A DNA stretch of 64,000 nt from a bacterium (GTDB lineage: Bacteria; JACRDZ01; JAQUKH01). The notes beneath the pieces were generated by a model. The model ran no database searches, had not been told where the DNA came from, and worked only from the letters and a program-made list of their open reading frames with translations. Shown here one piece after another: positions 63,022-64,000 of the stretch (positions are counted from its first letter, which is position 1; every line of letters starts with the position of its first letter). The translations under genes were made by a program, and so were the position numbers. Where the stretch lies: NCBI GenBank assembly GCA_028719205.1, contig JAQUKH010000003.1, positions 66,793 through 130,792 on the forward strand. The letters are read 5' to 3'.

Positions 63022-64000
63022 ATGAAAAAATATATTATTATTCTGATTTTATTTACCCCTTTTATTAAAATACATGCTCTTGTCAAACAAGATAAGATAA
63101 AAACCTCATGTGAAAGTAAAGATGGATTTTATTATTTGAAATTAGGGTCAGATGACGGCTTAGCTGTCGGGTCAATATTATCAGGTTTTAATGACAAAAA
63201 AAAGCCTTTATTCATTGAAATATTAGGGATCCTCGGGCCGCATTATTCCTTATTCCAGAAAATTGAATTCGTGTGGGATAATAAAGAAAAAAAGATCATT
63301 AAAAATTATTCAGATAGAGCGGATCTGGACAGTGCATTAGAAATATCCGAGATCAATGACAGTTTTGAGCAAATGTTCGTAAATAAATTTAAAGAAGTGG
63401 AAACGCTTTATAAAAATGCCAAAGAAAATTATGACAAAAAAAGGTTTAATGTAAGTAAAAAATATTTTGATGATTGCCTGGCTATTGTTGATAATTATAA
63501 AGACTCAAAAGAAATATTAAATAGCCTGAATAATGAACAGAAAAAATACAGGGCAAAGCCTGAATTAAATGAAGATATCTGGAAAAAATCCAAGGAACAG
63601 GTAGATAAATTTAAAGCTGAAGACAAATTGAATGAAGCTTTGAGCATCCTGCAAAAATCGGCCCTGGATTATCCATTGAGTAAAAAGGTCAGGAATGAAT
63701 TGGGATCGTTGTATAGTGAGATGGGGTATATATATAAAGATAATGATTATTTTAAGGAGGCTATAAATGAAATGGAGGAATTGCTTTTTATAGATCCGGG
63801 AGCTCTTGGGATCCGGAGGGAATTGGCGTTCCTTTATTATTATCAGGGGGATAAAGATAAGGCTATGGAGCATTTTGAAAAATTGTTCTCTTTAAGTAAA
63901 GATGGTTCCGCGGTGGAATTAAGGAACCTGATAAATAAACTGTTGTTAATTTCTTCTAACCAGTCAAATAATTCAGTAAAAGGCATGTGCAGTTTATGCC
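63022..64000 (+). CDS. secreted TPR-like protein, truncated by the window edge
   Basis: The frame is open from the ATG at 63022 (AAGGA precedes it) to the end of the window, about 326 residues. It begins with a signal peptide (YIIILILFTPFIKIHA) and has an N-terminal beta part, then a helical stretch with repeated units of about 34 residues such as LYKNAKENYDKKRFNVSKKYFDDCL, resembling TPRs. The last visible residues are KGMCSLC. Function is unknown. Confidence 0.75.
   Translation, partial: MKKYIIILILFTPFIKIHALVKQDKIKTSCESKDGFYYLKLGSDDGLAVGSILSGFNDKKKPLFIEILGILGPHYSLFQKIEFVWDNKEKKIIKNYSDRADLDSALEISEINDSFEQMFVNKFKEVETLYKNAKENYDKKRFNVSKKYFDDCLAIVDNYKDSKEILNSLNNEQKKYRAKPELNEDIWKKSKEQVDKFKAEDKLNEALSILQKSALDYPLSKKVRNELGSLYSEMGYIYKDNDYFKEAINEMEELLFIDPGALGIRRELAFLYYYQGDKDKAMEHFEKLFSLSKDGSAVELRNLINKLLLISSNQSNNSVKGMCSLC

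Overview
The window is AT-rich bacterial DNA, apparently from an anaerobe that fixes or recycles carbon by the Wood-Ljungdahl (acetyl-CoA) pathway and makes menaquinone by the futalosine route. Gene order, lipoproteins, the TTG/ATG start ambiguities and the mix of families suggest an uncultured lineage (for example a candidate phylum from groundwater or sediment). I cannot assign a phylum from the sequence alone. The core genes use many GCG/CGC codons; one island (about 18.5-22.2 kb) does not.

Layout. 0-3.6 kb: end of an ANTAR-domain regulator, a phosphofructokinase, an SDR39U1-type epimerase, a baeRF-like small protein, two tandem mini-ferredoxins and a two-CW protein. 3.7-16.9 kb: one long minus-strand operon, transcribed cooC2-folD-metV-metF-cooC-acsD-acsC-acsB-cooS-fhs-acsE. 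It covers the methyl branch from formate to methyl-THF plus the CODH/ACS carbonyl branch; no formate dehydrogenase is present. 17.0-18.5 kb: trxB and a TlpA-like thioredoxin. 18.5-22.2 kb: an accessory island with four copies of a perfect palindrome, a REP-associated tyrosine transposase (RAYT), a secreted trypsin-like protease and an uncharacterised gene pair, one member of which looks like a divergent class III nucleotidyl cyclase. 22.2-26.1 kb: pdxJ-acpS-membrane protein-nnrD/E. 26.1-34.6 kb: an exonuclease, then tilS-ftsH-folE-folP-cdaA-cdaR-glmM. 34.6-34.9 kb: tRNA-Met and tRNA-fMet with a clear promoter and terminator.

35-39.6 kb: a NodB-fold lipoprotein, ftsB and DUF501 genes, and a Tat-exported DUF362 protein with a membrane polyferredoxin. 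39.6-55.1 kb: secreted and surface proteins (13-repeat propeller, carboxypeptidase-regulatory-like lipoproteins, beta-helix proteins, a VCBS/UnbV protein), a histidine kinase/REC/REC-GGDEF set, a UbiU/UbiV-like U32 pair and a permease. 55.1-62.9 kb: menaquinone operon ubiD-ubiA-mqnE-mqnA-mqnC, then an MTAP-like phosphorylase and an amidohydrolase that probably processes aminofutalosine or methylthioadenosine. The window ends inside a secreted TPR-like gene.

Across the window there are two palindromic repeat families (a GTAG-headed GC-rich family and the RAYT-flanking family), a 200-nt snap-back element, and several genes whose -10 box lies so close to the start codon that leaderless transcription is likely.
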